Assembly (NCBI GenBank): GCA_902513495.1
Contig: CABXNH010000010.1
Span: 1 to 32,404, forward strand
Length of the DNA: 32,404 bases
Reading direction: 5' to 3'
Source of the DNA: an uncultured Gammaproteobacteria bacterium
Lineage (GTDB): Bacteria > Pseudomonadota > Gammaproteobacteria > PS1 > Pseudothioglobaceae
The notes beneath the pieces were generated by a model. That model ran no database searches, had not been told where the DNA came from, and saw nothing but the letters and a program-made list of their open reading frames with translations. Made by a program: the position numbers and the translations under genes. Every line of letters starts with the position of its first letter. The stretch's first letter is position 1. Positions 7,788 to 15,496 of the stretch are shown here, one piece after another.

Positions 7788-8799
7788 TAATCAAATTCAA
7801 AATCTAAGTTATGACGGGACGCGGGACTGGAGCGCTCTTGTTGTTGGTAGAGCAGGTCTTGACCTATATCCTCAGCCATCAGGCGTGAAAACGATGAGTG
7901 CTGAAACGTTTGCGAGTGATGTAGGAGGGTCTGGTGCTAATATAGCGATTGCTATGAAACGATCTGGAGGCAGTATTTCGCTTGTTTCTGCCCTCTCTGA
8001 AGACCCAGTTGGATCCTTTGTGAAGAATCGTCTTTTAGAAGAAGGAATTGACTTAGGTTTGATGCAAACTACAAATGGAGATGAGAGAACAAGTCTCGCA
8101 ATTGCTGAAGAGCGACCTCTCGACTGTGAGGTTGTAATTTATCGAAATAACCCAGCAGATCTTCAAGTTAATTGCAACGATAAAATCGAGTTGGCAATTT
8201 CTAAAAGTAGTAATTTAGTGGTAACTGGAACTAGTTTGATTGAGCCTAAGTCTCGAGATCAGGTGCTAGCAATGATGTTACATGCTAAGAATCATGACTG
8301 TAAAGTTTGGTTGGATTTGGACTATAGGGCTTGGAATTGGCCTGATAAAAAAAGCACACGATCAGCATATCAACAAGCTACAAAGTTAGCACATGTTATC
8401 GTTGGCAATGAAGAGGAATTTAAGATTCTTCATGATGATTTAGCATCCCAAGCCAAGGAATGTTCATTAAATAATCAACTAATGATAGTGAAGCGAGGAG
8501 AAAATGGCTGCACTTTATTTTCAGGTGAATTACGAATAGATACGGGTATTTATAAACTAGAGGTTATGAAGCCTTATGGTTCTGGAGATGCTTTTCTTGG
8601 AAATTTAATAATGGACTATATGTCTTCTGGAGACTGGAAAAAAGCAATCGAGGTTGGAAGTGCTGCGGCTGCCATTGTGGTGTCAAAGCAAGGCTGCGCA
8701 AGTGCAATGCCAACTCATCAAGAAATAAAGTCGTTACAAGATAGTATGTCGATTGAACCAAAACACAGCGGAGTTAAAAATGCATATCCCTCAACATGA
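7780..8799 (+). CDS. PfkB-family carbohydrate kinase, second IolC-like enzyme without DUF2090
   Basis: The 339-residue protein is a ribokinase-fold kinase with VVGRAGLDLYPQPSG near the start, GGSGANIAIAMKRSGG near residue 50 and a catalytic loop YGSGDAFLGNL near residue 265. It shares order and motifs with the kinase half of IolC at 3060 (including LDLDYRAWNWP against DIDYRPVLWG), so the likely substrate is a 5-dehydro-2-deoxygluconate-type sugar acid. The loop reads GSGD where most family members have GAGD; the catalytic Asp is kept. Start placed at ATG 7780, which overlaps the upstream stop; an earlier in-frame ATG at 7741 lies deep in the previous gene. It overlaps the IolB-like gene downstream by 20 bases. 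Confidence 0.85.
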   Translation: MSSNQIQNLSYDGTRDWSALVVGRAGLDLYPQPSGVKTMSAETFASDVGGSGANIAIAMKRSGGSISLVSALSEDPVGSFVKNRLLEEGIDLGLMQTTNGDERTSLAIAEERPLDCEVVIYRNNPADLQVNCNDKIELAISKSSNLVVTGTSLIEPKSRDQVLAMMLHAKNHDCKVWLDLDYRAWNWPDKKSTRSAYQQATKLAHVIVGNEEEFKILHDDLASQAKECSLNNQLMIVKRGENGCTLFSGELRIDTGIYKLEVMKPYGSGDAFLGNLIMDYMSSGDWKKAIEVGSAAAAIVVSKQGCASAMPTHQEIKSLQDSMSIEPKHSGVKNAYPST

Positions 8800-9619
8800 C
8801 AATAATAATCAGCCTATTGTAGATTGTAATAATGAGGTAGTACCCTTATGCTACTTTAACATCGTAAAGCTTTCGGCTGGAGAGGAGTTTAGCTACCAAC
8901 TAGATGAATACGAAACATGTATCGTTCCTGCAACTGGAACCATAGATGTTGAGGTTGATGGCCAAAGCTTTAAAGGCGTTGGCAAGCGAAACTATATTTG
9001 GGAGAGTGACCCTGAAGGGGTTTATGTCCCTGTGAACTCAAAAGCTAGATTGATTTGCCAAGATGGAAAGACTGAGGTATTTATCTCTGGCGCCAAACAC
9101 AATGAAACGTATGAAGCATTTGTTATTAGGCAAAAAGATATTGATAAAGTTCAATATGGCTCTGATGATACTAAGACTCATCGAAAAATTAAGCATATCT
9201 TAGGCAAGGATCCAGCTGGAAAAGTTGGTAAGTTATTAGTAAGCGAATTATTTACCGTTGGAGAAGGAGGCTGGTCAGGATTTCCGCCTCATAAGCATGA
9301 AACAGATATGCTTCCAGAGGAGAGTAAACACAATGAAGTTTACAATTTCAGATTCAATCCTGCTAATGGCTTTGGTGCTCAATTTTTAACTCCAGATGGA
9401 GAGGATTTTGGCCCTGTATATCATGTACGTGACGGCTCCACATTTATCTTTGATAAGGGTTATCATCCTTGTGTCGCAGCACCAGGCTTTGAAATGTATT
9501 ACTTTACTATATTGGCTGGGGAGACTCAAAGGCCACTGCATATGAATTATCAAAAAGACTATGCATATCAGCTAGAAACTATTCCTGGCATGCAAGATAT
9601 GCTTAATAAATTTAAATAA
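8780..9619 (+). CDS. IolB-like bicupin isomerase (second copy)
   Basis: This is a 279-residue bicupin of the KduI/IolB family, clearly diverged from IolB at 2263. It keeps the C-terminal cupin metal-site pattern: FPPHKHETDMLPE, then HNEVYNFRFNPANG, then DKGYHPCVAAPGFEMYY. The first cupin has CIVPATGTIDVEVDGQ and VYVPVNS. Start placed at 8780, with GCGGAG seven to twelve bases before it; an in-frame ATG at 8753 is less likely because it lies further inside the kinase gene. The gene ends TAATG with the aldolase, so kinase, isomerase and aldolase are translationally coupled. It probably isomerises 5-deoxyglucuronate or a stereoisomer of it; which one is inference. Confidence 0.87.
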   Translation: MHIPQHDNNNQPIVDCNNEVVPLCYFNIVKLSAGEEFSYQLDEYETCIVPATGTIDVEVDGQSFKGVGKRNYIWESDPEGVYVPVNSKARLICQDGKTEVFISGAKHNETYEAFVIRQKDIDKVQYGSDDTKTHRKIKHILGKDPAGKVGKLLVSELFTVGEGGWSGFPPHKHETDMLPEESKHNEVYNFRFNPANGFGAQFLTPDGEDFGPVYHVRDGSTFIFDKGYHPCVAAPGFEMYYFTILAGETQRPLHMNYQKDYAYQLETIPGMQDMLNKFK

Positions 9620-10449
9620 TGATTTCAAACCTTAAAGATATTCTTCTGCCAGCAAGTAAACAAGGTTATGCGGTCGCATGCTTTAATGTTTTTGGCTTTG
9701 AGGACTCAAAGGCAGTTTTAGAAGCTGCTGAGGCTAGAAATGCGTCTGTTATTCTTTCAATCAATCTTGATATGCGTGAGTTTATGAGTATGGAACAAAT
9801 TATTGGTATGCTAAGACCGATGGCAGAGAGCTCTAAAGCGCCGGTTTGCCTGCATCTTGATCACACATACAAGGTTGATGTGGTGAAACAGGCAATAGAT
9901 ACTGGATTTACTTCCGTCATGTTTGATGGTTCTCAATTACCAATTTCTGAAAATATTGCTCACATCCGAGATGTTGTATCTTATGCACATCCTAAAGGAG
10001 TTTCGGTTGAGGCTGAAGTAGGCTCTGTACCCTATGCAACAGGAAGGGATCATATCAAGTCAGCACTAACTGAAGTTTCTGATGCTTTAGCTATGGAGAA
10101 ACAGGGAGGTCCTGATGCACTTGCAATTTCAATTGGTAATGTTCATCGTCTAGAGAATGGATCTGTAGAAATTAATTTAGAGCGCTTTAAAGAGCTTGAA
10201 GAGGTATTAACTATTCCATTAGTTATTCATGGCGCAAGTGGCTTAGAAGATAAGGATATCAAAATGTTATCGAAGCGACATGTCACTAAATTTAATGTTG
10301 GAACGGTTTTGAGAAAGCGCTTTGGAAGTTCTTTAAGAGCCACACTTGAGTCTAACCCGGAGCTATTTGACAGAATAACAATCATGCAAAAAGTGATTCC
10401 GGATCTAAAAGAGACAGCAACAAAGATTATTGATCTTCTTGGCCAGTAA
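9619..10449 (+). CDS. iolJ: Class II aldolase, IolJ-like (6-phospho-5-dehydro-2-deoxygluconate aldolase)
   Basis: The 276-residue protein belongs to the zinc-dependent class II fructose-bisphosphate aldolase family (FbaA/GatY/IolJ). Visible motifs are YAVACFNVFGFED near residue 14, LHLDHT with a catalytic Asp and a Zn-binding His, SVMFDGSQLP, VEAEVGSV, SIGNVHR with a Zn-binding His, VIHGASGL with the last Zn-binding His, and KFNVGT for phosphate binding. In the inositol pathway this enzyme splits the phosphorylated acid into dihydroxyacetone phosphate and malonate semialdehyde. Its coupling to a kinase and an IolB-like isomerase supports IolJ over a glycolytic or tagatose aldolase. It is the last gene of the operon. 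A weak hairpin covers its stop codon. Confidence 0.85.
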   Translation: MISNLKDILLPASKQGYAVACFNVFGFEDSKAVLEAAEARNASVILSINLDMREFMSMEQIIGMLRPMAESSKAPVCLHLDHTYKVDVVKQAIDTGFTSVMFDGSQLPISENIAHIRDVVSYAHPKGVSVEAEVGSVPYATGRDHIKSALTEVSDALAMEKQGGPDALAISIGNVHRLENGSVEINLERFKELEEVLTIPLVIHGASGLEDKDIKMLSKRHVTKFNVGTVLRKRFGSSLRATLESNPELFDRITIMQKVIPDLKETATKIIDLLGQ

Positions 10450-10470
10450 TACCAAGATCAACTCTCTTTT
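10430..10470 (+). terminator. Possible weak terminator at the end of the inositol-type operon
   Basis: TTGATCTT at 10430-10437 pairs perfectly with AAGATCAA at 10454-10461, with a short inner GG/CC pair, a small bulge and a nine-base loop. CTCTCTTTT follows. It covers the iolJ stop codon and lies between convergent genes (iolJ and the DAHP synthase on the minus strand). The tail is not a clean T run, so activity is uncertain. Confidence 0.35.
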
Positions 10471-11515
10471 ACATTAATATTGTTTTTGAAAGACCTCTAA
10501 TTACTTCTTCTGTTTCTTTCCAGTCAATACATCCATCTGTTACAGATACACCGTATTGCATATCATTCTTATTTTCTAAGATTTTTTGTTTACCTGAGAA
10601 TAAGTTACTTTCAAGCATAACACCAAAAATTGATTTGTTGCCTGAAAGTAATTGGCTATTAATATCTTCAACAACTTTGCCTTGATTTCTATAGTCTTGA
10701 TTCGAGTTGTCATGAGAGCAGTCAATCATGATTCGTTCAGATAAACCATTTTCTTTGAGAAGTTTTTCGCAATTTGCGACAGCATCTTTATCATAGTTAG
10801 GCTGAGCACCGCCCCTAAGGATTATATGAGAAGATTTGTTCCCTTTTGCTTTGAATGTAGAGATCTGGCCCTGGTCATTGATGCCTAAAAAACTTTGTTT
10901 CGAAGAACAGGCTTTAATTGCATTAATTGCCATAGTTAGATTTCCATCGGTGCCATTTTTAAAGCCAACTGGCATCGAAAGTCCGCTTGACATTTCTCGA
11001 TGCGTTTGTGATTCAGTCGTTCTTGCACCAATCGCACACCAAGAAATTAAGTCAGCCAAATACTGGGGCGTAATCGGGTTAAGTGCCTCGGTCCCAGTGG
11101 GGATCCCCTCTTCTGCAAGCCATACTAGGAGTTCGCGTCCTTGACGAAGACCCTTTTCAACATCCAGAGAGTTGTCCATATCTGGGTCGCTAATTAAGCC
11201 TTTCCAGCCAACAGTCGTTCTTGGCTTTTCAAAATAGACCCTCATAATGATATAGATTGATTTTTCGACTTCCTTTTGAAGTGATTGCAACTTTAAAGCG
11301 TACTCTTTGGCTGCTTTAATATCATGAATAGAGCATGGTCCAACAATGACGATTAATCTTTCATCATTTCCTAAAAAAATGTCTTCAACTGTTTTTCGAC
11401 TCGATAAAATGTTCTTTTTACCTTGCTCGCTGACAGAGATGAGTTGTCTCAACTCAATAGGCGAGGTAATAACGGTTTCACTTTCAATATTTTTGTTGTG
11501 AATTTGATTACTCAT
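10469..11515 (-). CDS. aroG: 3-deoxy-7-phosphoheptulonate (DAHP) synthase, class I AroFGH type
   Basis: The enzyme condenses phosphoenolpyruvate and erythrose 4-phosphate to DAHP, the first step of aromatic amino acid synthesis, in the cytosol. The 348-residue length matches E. coli AroF/G/H (about 350). Motifs include IVIVGPCSIHD near residue 56, MRVYFEKPRTTVGWKGL, GTEALNPITPQYLADLISW, IGARTTESQTHRE, GFKNGTDGN, ILRGG and IDCSHDNSNQDYRNQ. Which feedback-sensitive isoform it is cannot be read from sequence, so the symbol is a family label. It is convergent with the operon ending at 10449 and divergent from the lipoprotein gene at 11591, with 75 bases between them to hold both promoters. Confidence 0.92.
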   Translation of the reverse strand: MSNQIHNKNIESETVITSPIELRQLISVSEQGKKNILSSRKTVEDIFLGNDERLIVIVGPCSIHDIKAAKEYALKLQSLQKEVEKSIYIIMRVYFEKPRTTVGWKGLISDPDMDNSLDVEKGLRQGRELLVWLAEEGIPTGTEALNPITPQYLADLISWCAIGARTTESQTHREMSSGLSMPVGFKNGTDGNLTMAINAIKACSSKQSFLGINDQGQISTFKAKGNKSSHIILRGGAQPNYDKDAVANCEKLLKENGLSERIMIDCSHDNSNQDYRNQGKVVEDINSQLLSGNKSIFGVMLESNLFSGKQKILENKNDMQYGVSVTDGCIDWKETEEVIRGLSKTILM

Positions 11516-11590
11516 GTAAATTTATTTTATTGTTGTGAGCGACGATTTAAACATAAATCTAAAGTTTGTTTTATAGAGTTTGTATCTTGT

Positions 11591-12427
11591 ATGAAATCAT
11601 TGATTAAAAAATCGCTACTATTTTCTCTAATTTTCCTTGTTGGATGTAGCACAACGACTTTTGTGTACAACCGAATTGATTTTTTATTGCCTTGGTATCT
11701 CGAGAGTTATGTGGACCTTAACCGAGAGCAAAAACAAGATTTAAAGGAGTTATTAATTCCATTTTTTAAATGGCATAGGGAGGAAGAGTTGCCTAATTAT
11801 TTAGCCATAATAGAGGATTTAGAGTTAACTCTTGATGCCTCAATTGAGTTTGAGAGTATTGCGGAAATAACTAATGATGTTGAAGAGTCCTGGTTTAGGC
11901 TAGAAGATAGAATGCTTTTATGGGCTATACCAATGACTAGAGATTTATCAGAACAACAAATAAACGGCTTTATTAAATCTATGCAAACTAAAACAGAGCA
12001 GAGTGAAAATGAATACTTAAGTCGTAATTTGCAGACCTATCAAAATGACAACTATAAGCGTCTTAGAAAAAATTTAAGGCGCTTTATGGGCAGTTTAAAT
12101 AAAGATCAGCTTGATCTCATAAGTGCAGCAAGCAAAAAAATGATTAGAGTCGACGGGCAATGGATTGATAACCGAAAAGCTCTCATTGAAAAACTTAAGG
12201 TCATTCTTGAGAGAGAAGATGGCTGGGAATTGACTCTTGAAAATATCACTCATAGAGATGATTTAGTAGCTCAGAATTATCGTAAAACTTATGCTCACAA
12301 TATTTCAGTAAGCCAAAACCTTCTTGTTGAGGTATTAAATTCGCGGACTGATAAGCAAGACCAGAAACTTCGCACTCAACTTGCAAAATATAAAACTGAT
12401 ATCAAAAACTTGATTAAGCAAAAATAA
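11591..12427 (+). CDS. DUF6279-like lipoprotein
   Basis: The 278-residue protein starts with two lysines, a hydrophobic stretch and a lipobox LVGC ending at about residue 18, so it should be exported and lipid-anchored. Next come FVYNRIDFLLPWYLESYVDL and the helical segment NREQKQDLKELL, which fit the DUF6279 family of proteobacterial lipoproteins (function unknown). The rest is predicted helix-rich and highly charged. Start chosen at 11591, because it puts the signal sequence at the N-terminus; a longer in-frame ORF back to 11423 would bury it and run into the DAHP synthase gene. Convergent with the next gene, with only three bases between the stops. Confidence 0.82.
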   Translation: MKSLIKKSLLFSLIFLVGCSTTTFVYNRIDFLLPWYLESYVDLNREQKQDLKELLIPFFKWHREEELPNYLAIIEDLELTLDASIEFESIAEITNDVEESWFRLEDRMLLWAIPMTRDLSEQQINGFIKSMQTKTEQSENEYLSRNLQTYQNDNYKRLRKNLRRFMGSLNKDQLDLISAASKKMIRVDGQWIDNRKALIEKLKVILEREDGWELTLENITHRDDLVAQNYRKTYAHNISVSQNLLVEVLNSRTDKQDQKLRTQLAKYKTDIKNLIKQK

Positions 12428-12430
12428 TGA

Positions 12431-13525
12431 CTACCAGCGCCTTTTCATTCTTCCTCTAAAGATGTCTGAACCCCAGTTTAAAAGTAGCCCAATAAAAGCT
12501 GCGCCAGAAAGCCAAAAGTAGGGAAGACTCCCAGCAGATTCAAATATTATTGCTCTGTAAGCCTTTCCAATTGAGTCAAAAGGGATCCAGGTTCCAACGA
12601 GCTCTAGCCACTCTGGTGCTGCCGTCAAAGGAATCATTGTTCCGCTCAATACCGATTGATAGAATACAGCTGGAAGGATTACAAGCATAGCGTAAAGTCC
12701 AATAATTGTAAAAATTCCTAGAAAAAGCCAACTCAAACAAACACTAACCAGCCACGGTACTAGCCAGAGCATAAAGAATAACCCCCATTGCTGAGTTGAA
12801 GTTGTCACAACGACTGCCAAAACCAAGCTGGAGGCCCCCATCGTCATTATTGGAATAACAGTTCTTACGTATGCTCTATTCAGAAGTGTTATCTGATTCG
12901 TTGCAAGAAAAAGCAGAACTGACCCAACCATTGCTGTCAGCCAGGTAACAAAATTCATTACAAAAGGAGACGGGATTGAAGCAAGGCTTTGTGCCTGATA
13001 AAGGTTTTCACTATCAATCATGATTGGCATTTTTGAGCTAGGCGGTTTATTTTTTATTTTGGCTAAACGTAGATTTGAAATAAAAGTAGAGAGCCCCATT
13101 TGGAACATTGACGGGAGCTGCTTACTGATCTGAGTTTCAGCAACCGTTAAATGATCTGAGCTTATCATCTTCACAGTTATGCTTTCTTCACCCAGGGCAA
13201 GCTCCGAGAAATCCTCTGGAAAAATGATGACTGATGAAACCCTACCCTCAGTGAGAGCCTCTTTTGCCGCATCACTGGTCCTAAATAATGCCACCCTGAA
13301 GGGTAATGACCTTGAGATGGTTTTTATTGCCTGCGTTGAAATTAGAGGTAACTCAACACTAGCATCTAAATTCACAATACCCAGTTTGAAATTCGATGAA
13401 ATTTTTTCGGGATCGTTCGGTGCTGTCAGGTTAAATAAAGAAAAAATTAATGCAATCGCGATTGGAACAACAACCGCTGCCCTAAATAATTTGCTTCGAC
13501 GAAAATCATTAAGTGAGGAGGGCAT
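12431..13525 (-). CDS. ABC-2/YhgE-like integral membrane protein
   Basis: The 364-residue product has one N-terminal membrane segment (near AVVVPIAIALIFSLFNL), a soluble outer domain of about 150 residues with GIVNLDASVELP and VSSVIIFPEDFSELALGE, then about five more membrane segments in the C-terminal half. This is the layout of the ABC-2 transporter permease/YhgE-Pip-like family. The motif FYQSVLSGTMIPLTAAPEW in the C-terminal part fits that group. No ATPase gene is next to it. The start is uncertain: ATG 13525 has no clear ribosome site, and a TTG at 13552 in the same frame would add nine residues. It lies 40 bases after the GMC oxidoreductase stop, in the same frame and direction, and may be cotranscribed. 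The cargo is unknown. Confidence 0.7.
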   Translation of the reverse strand: MPSSLNDFRRSKLFRAAVVVPIAIALIFSLFNLTAPNDPEKISSNFKLGIVNLDASVELPLISTQAIKTISRSLPFRVALFRTSDAAKEALTEGRVSSVIIFPEDFSELALGEESITVKMISSDHLTVAETQISKQLPSMFQMGLSTFISNLRLAKIKNKPPSSKMPIMIDSENLYQAQSLASIPSPFVMNFVTWLTAMVGSVLLFLATNQITLLNRAYVRTVIPIMTMGASSLVLAVVVTTSTQQWGLFFMLWLVPWLVSVCLSWLFLGIFTIIGLYAMLVILPAVFYQSVLSGTMIPLTAAPEWLELVGTWIPFDSIGKAYRAIIFESAGSLPYFWLSGAAFIGLLLNWGSDIFRGRMKRRW

Positions 13526-13565
13526 TAAACTGTACCAAAATAAATGAAACAATACATAAAATCGC

Positions 13566-15191
13566 CTATTTAGTCAAACTTGAATTGTTGTCATCAAGAA
13601 TCATTTCAGCTGCCTTTTCCGCAATCATCATTGTTGGTGCATTTGTATTTCCTGAAACAAGTTCGGGCATGATTGAGGCATCTACCACTCTTAATCCGGT
13701 GACTCCATGAACTCTGAGACGATCGTCAACAACGCTTTCTTTGTCATGCCCCATCTTGCAGGTGCCGACAGGGTGATAAATACTTTGAGAGTGATTTTTT
13801 GCAACCTCAAGCAAATCTTCATCGCTTGCATAAGAGGAGCCAGGAACAAATTCATCAAGGATGTGGTCTTTAATTGCATTCGCTTTGGCAATTTTCCTAG
13901 CAACCTTAATCGAATCAACCGCTACTTGCCTGTCAGACTCAGTTGCAAGGTAATTTGGAACAATTTTAGGCAAAGCTTGAGGGTCCGAGGATTTAATTAA
14001 TACCTTCCCTCTACTCTCTGGCCTTAGATTACAGACCGACATGGTAAAGGCTGAAAATGGATGGACACCGTCTCCAGGCTTGTCAGCACTGAGAGGCTGC
14101 ATATGAAATTGAATATTAGGTCTTGATCCATCGAGTGAGGTGTTGGTAAAAGCAAATACTTGGCTTGCACTGAGCGTTAATGGGCCAGTCCTAAAAAGCA
14201 TATACTGAAGACCAATCATGCCCTTTTTCCACCACGTGTTGAGTTCGTCGTTTAAGGTCCTTGTATTTGTTTTGTAAACCATTCTAACCTGGAGATGGTC
14301 CTGCAAATTTTTCCCAACCGAGGGATTGTTGTGAATTGTTTTGATGCCTAGTCCACTTAAGTGCTCCTCATCTCCAATACCTGAAAGCTGTAAAATTTGT
14401 GGTGAACTAATTGCTCCGGCCGAGAGAACAACCTCTTTATTGGCGTGAATAGTTTGACTGGATTTTCCCTTGCCTTGTATACAGTCAACACCGATAGCTT
14501 TTGACCCTTCAAAGACTACTTTACTTATTTGAGTGTTAGTGACAATCGTTAAATTTTTTCTTGCTCTAATTTTTCTATTTAAAAATGAACGGTATGAGCT
14601 TCGTCTAAAGCCTTTATGGGTAGTCTGTTGAAAATACCCAACTCCCTCTTGCTTCTCGCCATTGCAATCTGCATTGAAAGGTATCCCAATTTCCTCAGCC
14701 GCCTTGATAAACAGATCAGCAATTTTTCTTCTTAGTCTTAGGTTGGAGACTGTGAGTTCACCATCAACGCCGTGATATTCATTCTCACCATTCTCTTGGC
14801 ACTCAAACTTTTTAAAATAAGGCAGCACATCTTCATAAGACCACCCCTTATTACCTAACTTTTCCCAGTTATCATAGTCATGCCTATCTCCACGAATATA
14901 GAGAAGACCATTCAGGGCACTGGAGCCTCCAAGAACCTTTCCTCTTGGCCAGTCAATCCTTCTATCGTTAAGTCCTTTATCTTTTTCGAGCTGATACATC
15001 CAATCAAACTTGGGGTTGTTCATGGTTTTGAAATATCCAACCGGAACATGTAACCAGATATTGTCATCTCTGCGGCCAGCTTCTATTAATAGAACCTTAT
15101 TGTCAGAATTAGAGGAAAGCCTATTAGCGAGTAGACATCCAGCTGAACCTGCACCTACAACAATGTAGTCATATTCCTTAAGTGTTTTCAT
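13566..15191 (-). CDS. GMC-family FAD-dependent alcohol/choline dehydrogenase-like oxidoreductase
   Basis: The 541-residue protein has all standard GMC features: FAD-binding YIVVGAGSAGCLLANRL near residue 9, a GMC signature with WPRGKVLGGSSALNGLLYIR around residues 82-101, the second signature GAISSPQILQLSGIG near residue 271, and the C-terminal catalytic His in IYHPVGTCKMG followed by SGNTNAPTMMIAEKAA. Family members oxidise primary alcohols such as choline, long-chain or polyethylene-glycol-type alcohols, passing electrons to oxygen or a quinone. Length and motifs are close to choline dehydrogenase/AlkJ types, but no betaine aldehyde dehydrogenase or betaine transporter is nearby, so choline is not specially supported. 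It faces away from the TRAP operon at 15497 across a 305-base gap. Confidence 0.88.
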   Translation of the reverse strand: MKTLKEYDYIVVGAGSAGCLLANRLSSNSDNKVLLIEAGRRDDNIWLHVPVGYFKTMNNPKFDWMYQLEKDKGLNDRRIDWPRGKVLGGSSALNGLLYIRGDRHDYDNWEKLGNKGWSYEDVLPYFKKFECQENGENEYHGVDGELTVSNLRLRRKIADLFIKAAEEIGIPFNADCNGEKQEGVGYFQQTTHKGFRRSSYRSFLNRKIRARKNLTIVTNTQISKVVFEGSKAIGVDCIQGKGKSSQTIHANKEVVLSAGAISSPQILQLSGIGDEEHLSGLGIKTIHNNPSVGKNLQDHLQVRMVYKTNTRTLNDELNTWWKKGMIGLQYMLFRTGPLTLSASQVFAFTNTSLDGSRPNIQFHMQPLSADKPGDGVHPFSAFTMSVCNLRPESRGKVLIKSSDPQALPKIVPNYLATESDRQVAVDSIKVARKIAKANAIKDHILDEFVPGSSYASDEDLLEVAKNHSQSIYHPVGTCKMGHDKESVVDDRLRVHGVTGLRVVDASIMPELVSGNTNAPTMMIAEKAAEMILDDNNSSLTK

Positions 15192-15496
15192 TTGTGTAAT
15201 TTATTAATGATTAAACAATAAAGCATGAATTATTTTTTTTAAAAATGAGTAAAAAATAAGAATCCCAATTATAGGTAAAACTATGACTTATCTAGTTGTG
15301 ATTATAAATATATTAATAAATTTTTTTTCATAAATAAATTGAAACATATATATCAATTGATGTATACTGGTCGAAGTTAAATTCATAAGTCGTTGATTTA
15401 ATAATAAAGTTCTCTTAATTAAAAAAATTTGGGGTTCAATTGTTTTATATCTGCATTGTGTTTTTTTCTTTATGTTTAAAAAATTAGGAGATTTTT
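15192..15496. other. Intergenic promoter region between the GMC gene and the first TRAP operon
   Basis: This 305-base, strongly AT-rich gap separates divergent genes. I see no ORF in it. It holds a convincing sigma-70-like promoter for dctP at 15339-15368 with a palindrome in its spacer, and then about 120 bases of apparent untranslated leader ending in TTAGGAG, a good ribosome site seven bases before the dctP ATG. The promoter for the GMC gene must also lie here but I could not single it out. Confidence 0.7.
15339..15368 (+). promoter_or_regulatory. Sigma-70-like promoter with spacer palindrome, upstream of first dctP
   Basis: TTGAAA (15339-15344) and TATACT (15363-15368) are separated by 18 bases, a good match to a sigma-70 promoter on the plus strand. 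The spacer and -10 region contain a 20-base imperfect palindrome, TATATATCAATTGATGTATA at 15347-15366, with nine of ten base pairs matching and a perfect ATCAATTGAT core. A protein bound there would block RNA polymerase, so it is a candidate operator. The regulator is unknown; the GntR protein at 18785 is one option. Confidence 0.55.

Noticed and set aside
11423-11590. N-terminal extension of the lipoprotein ORF
   Set aside because: The extra 56 residues run over the DAHP synthase start, look non-coding, and would bury the lipoprotein signal that begins cleanly at 11591.
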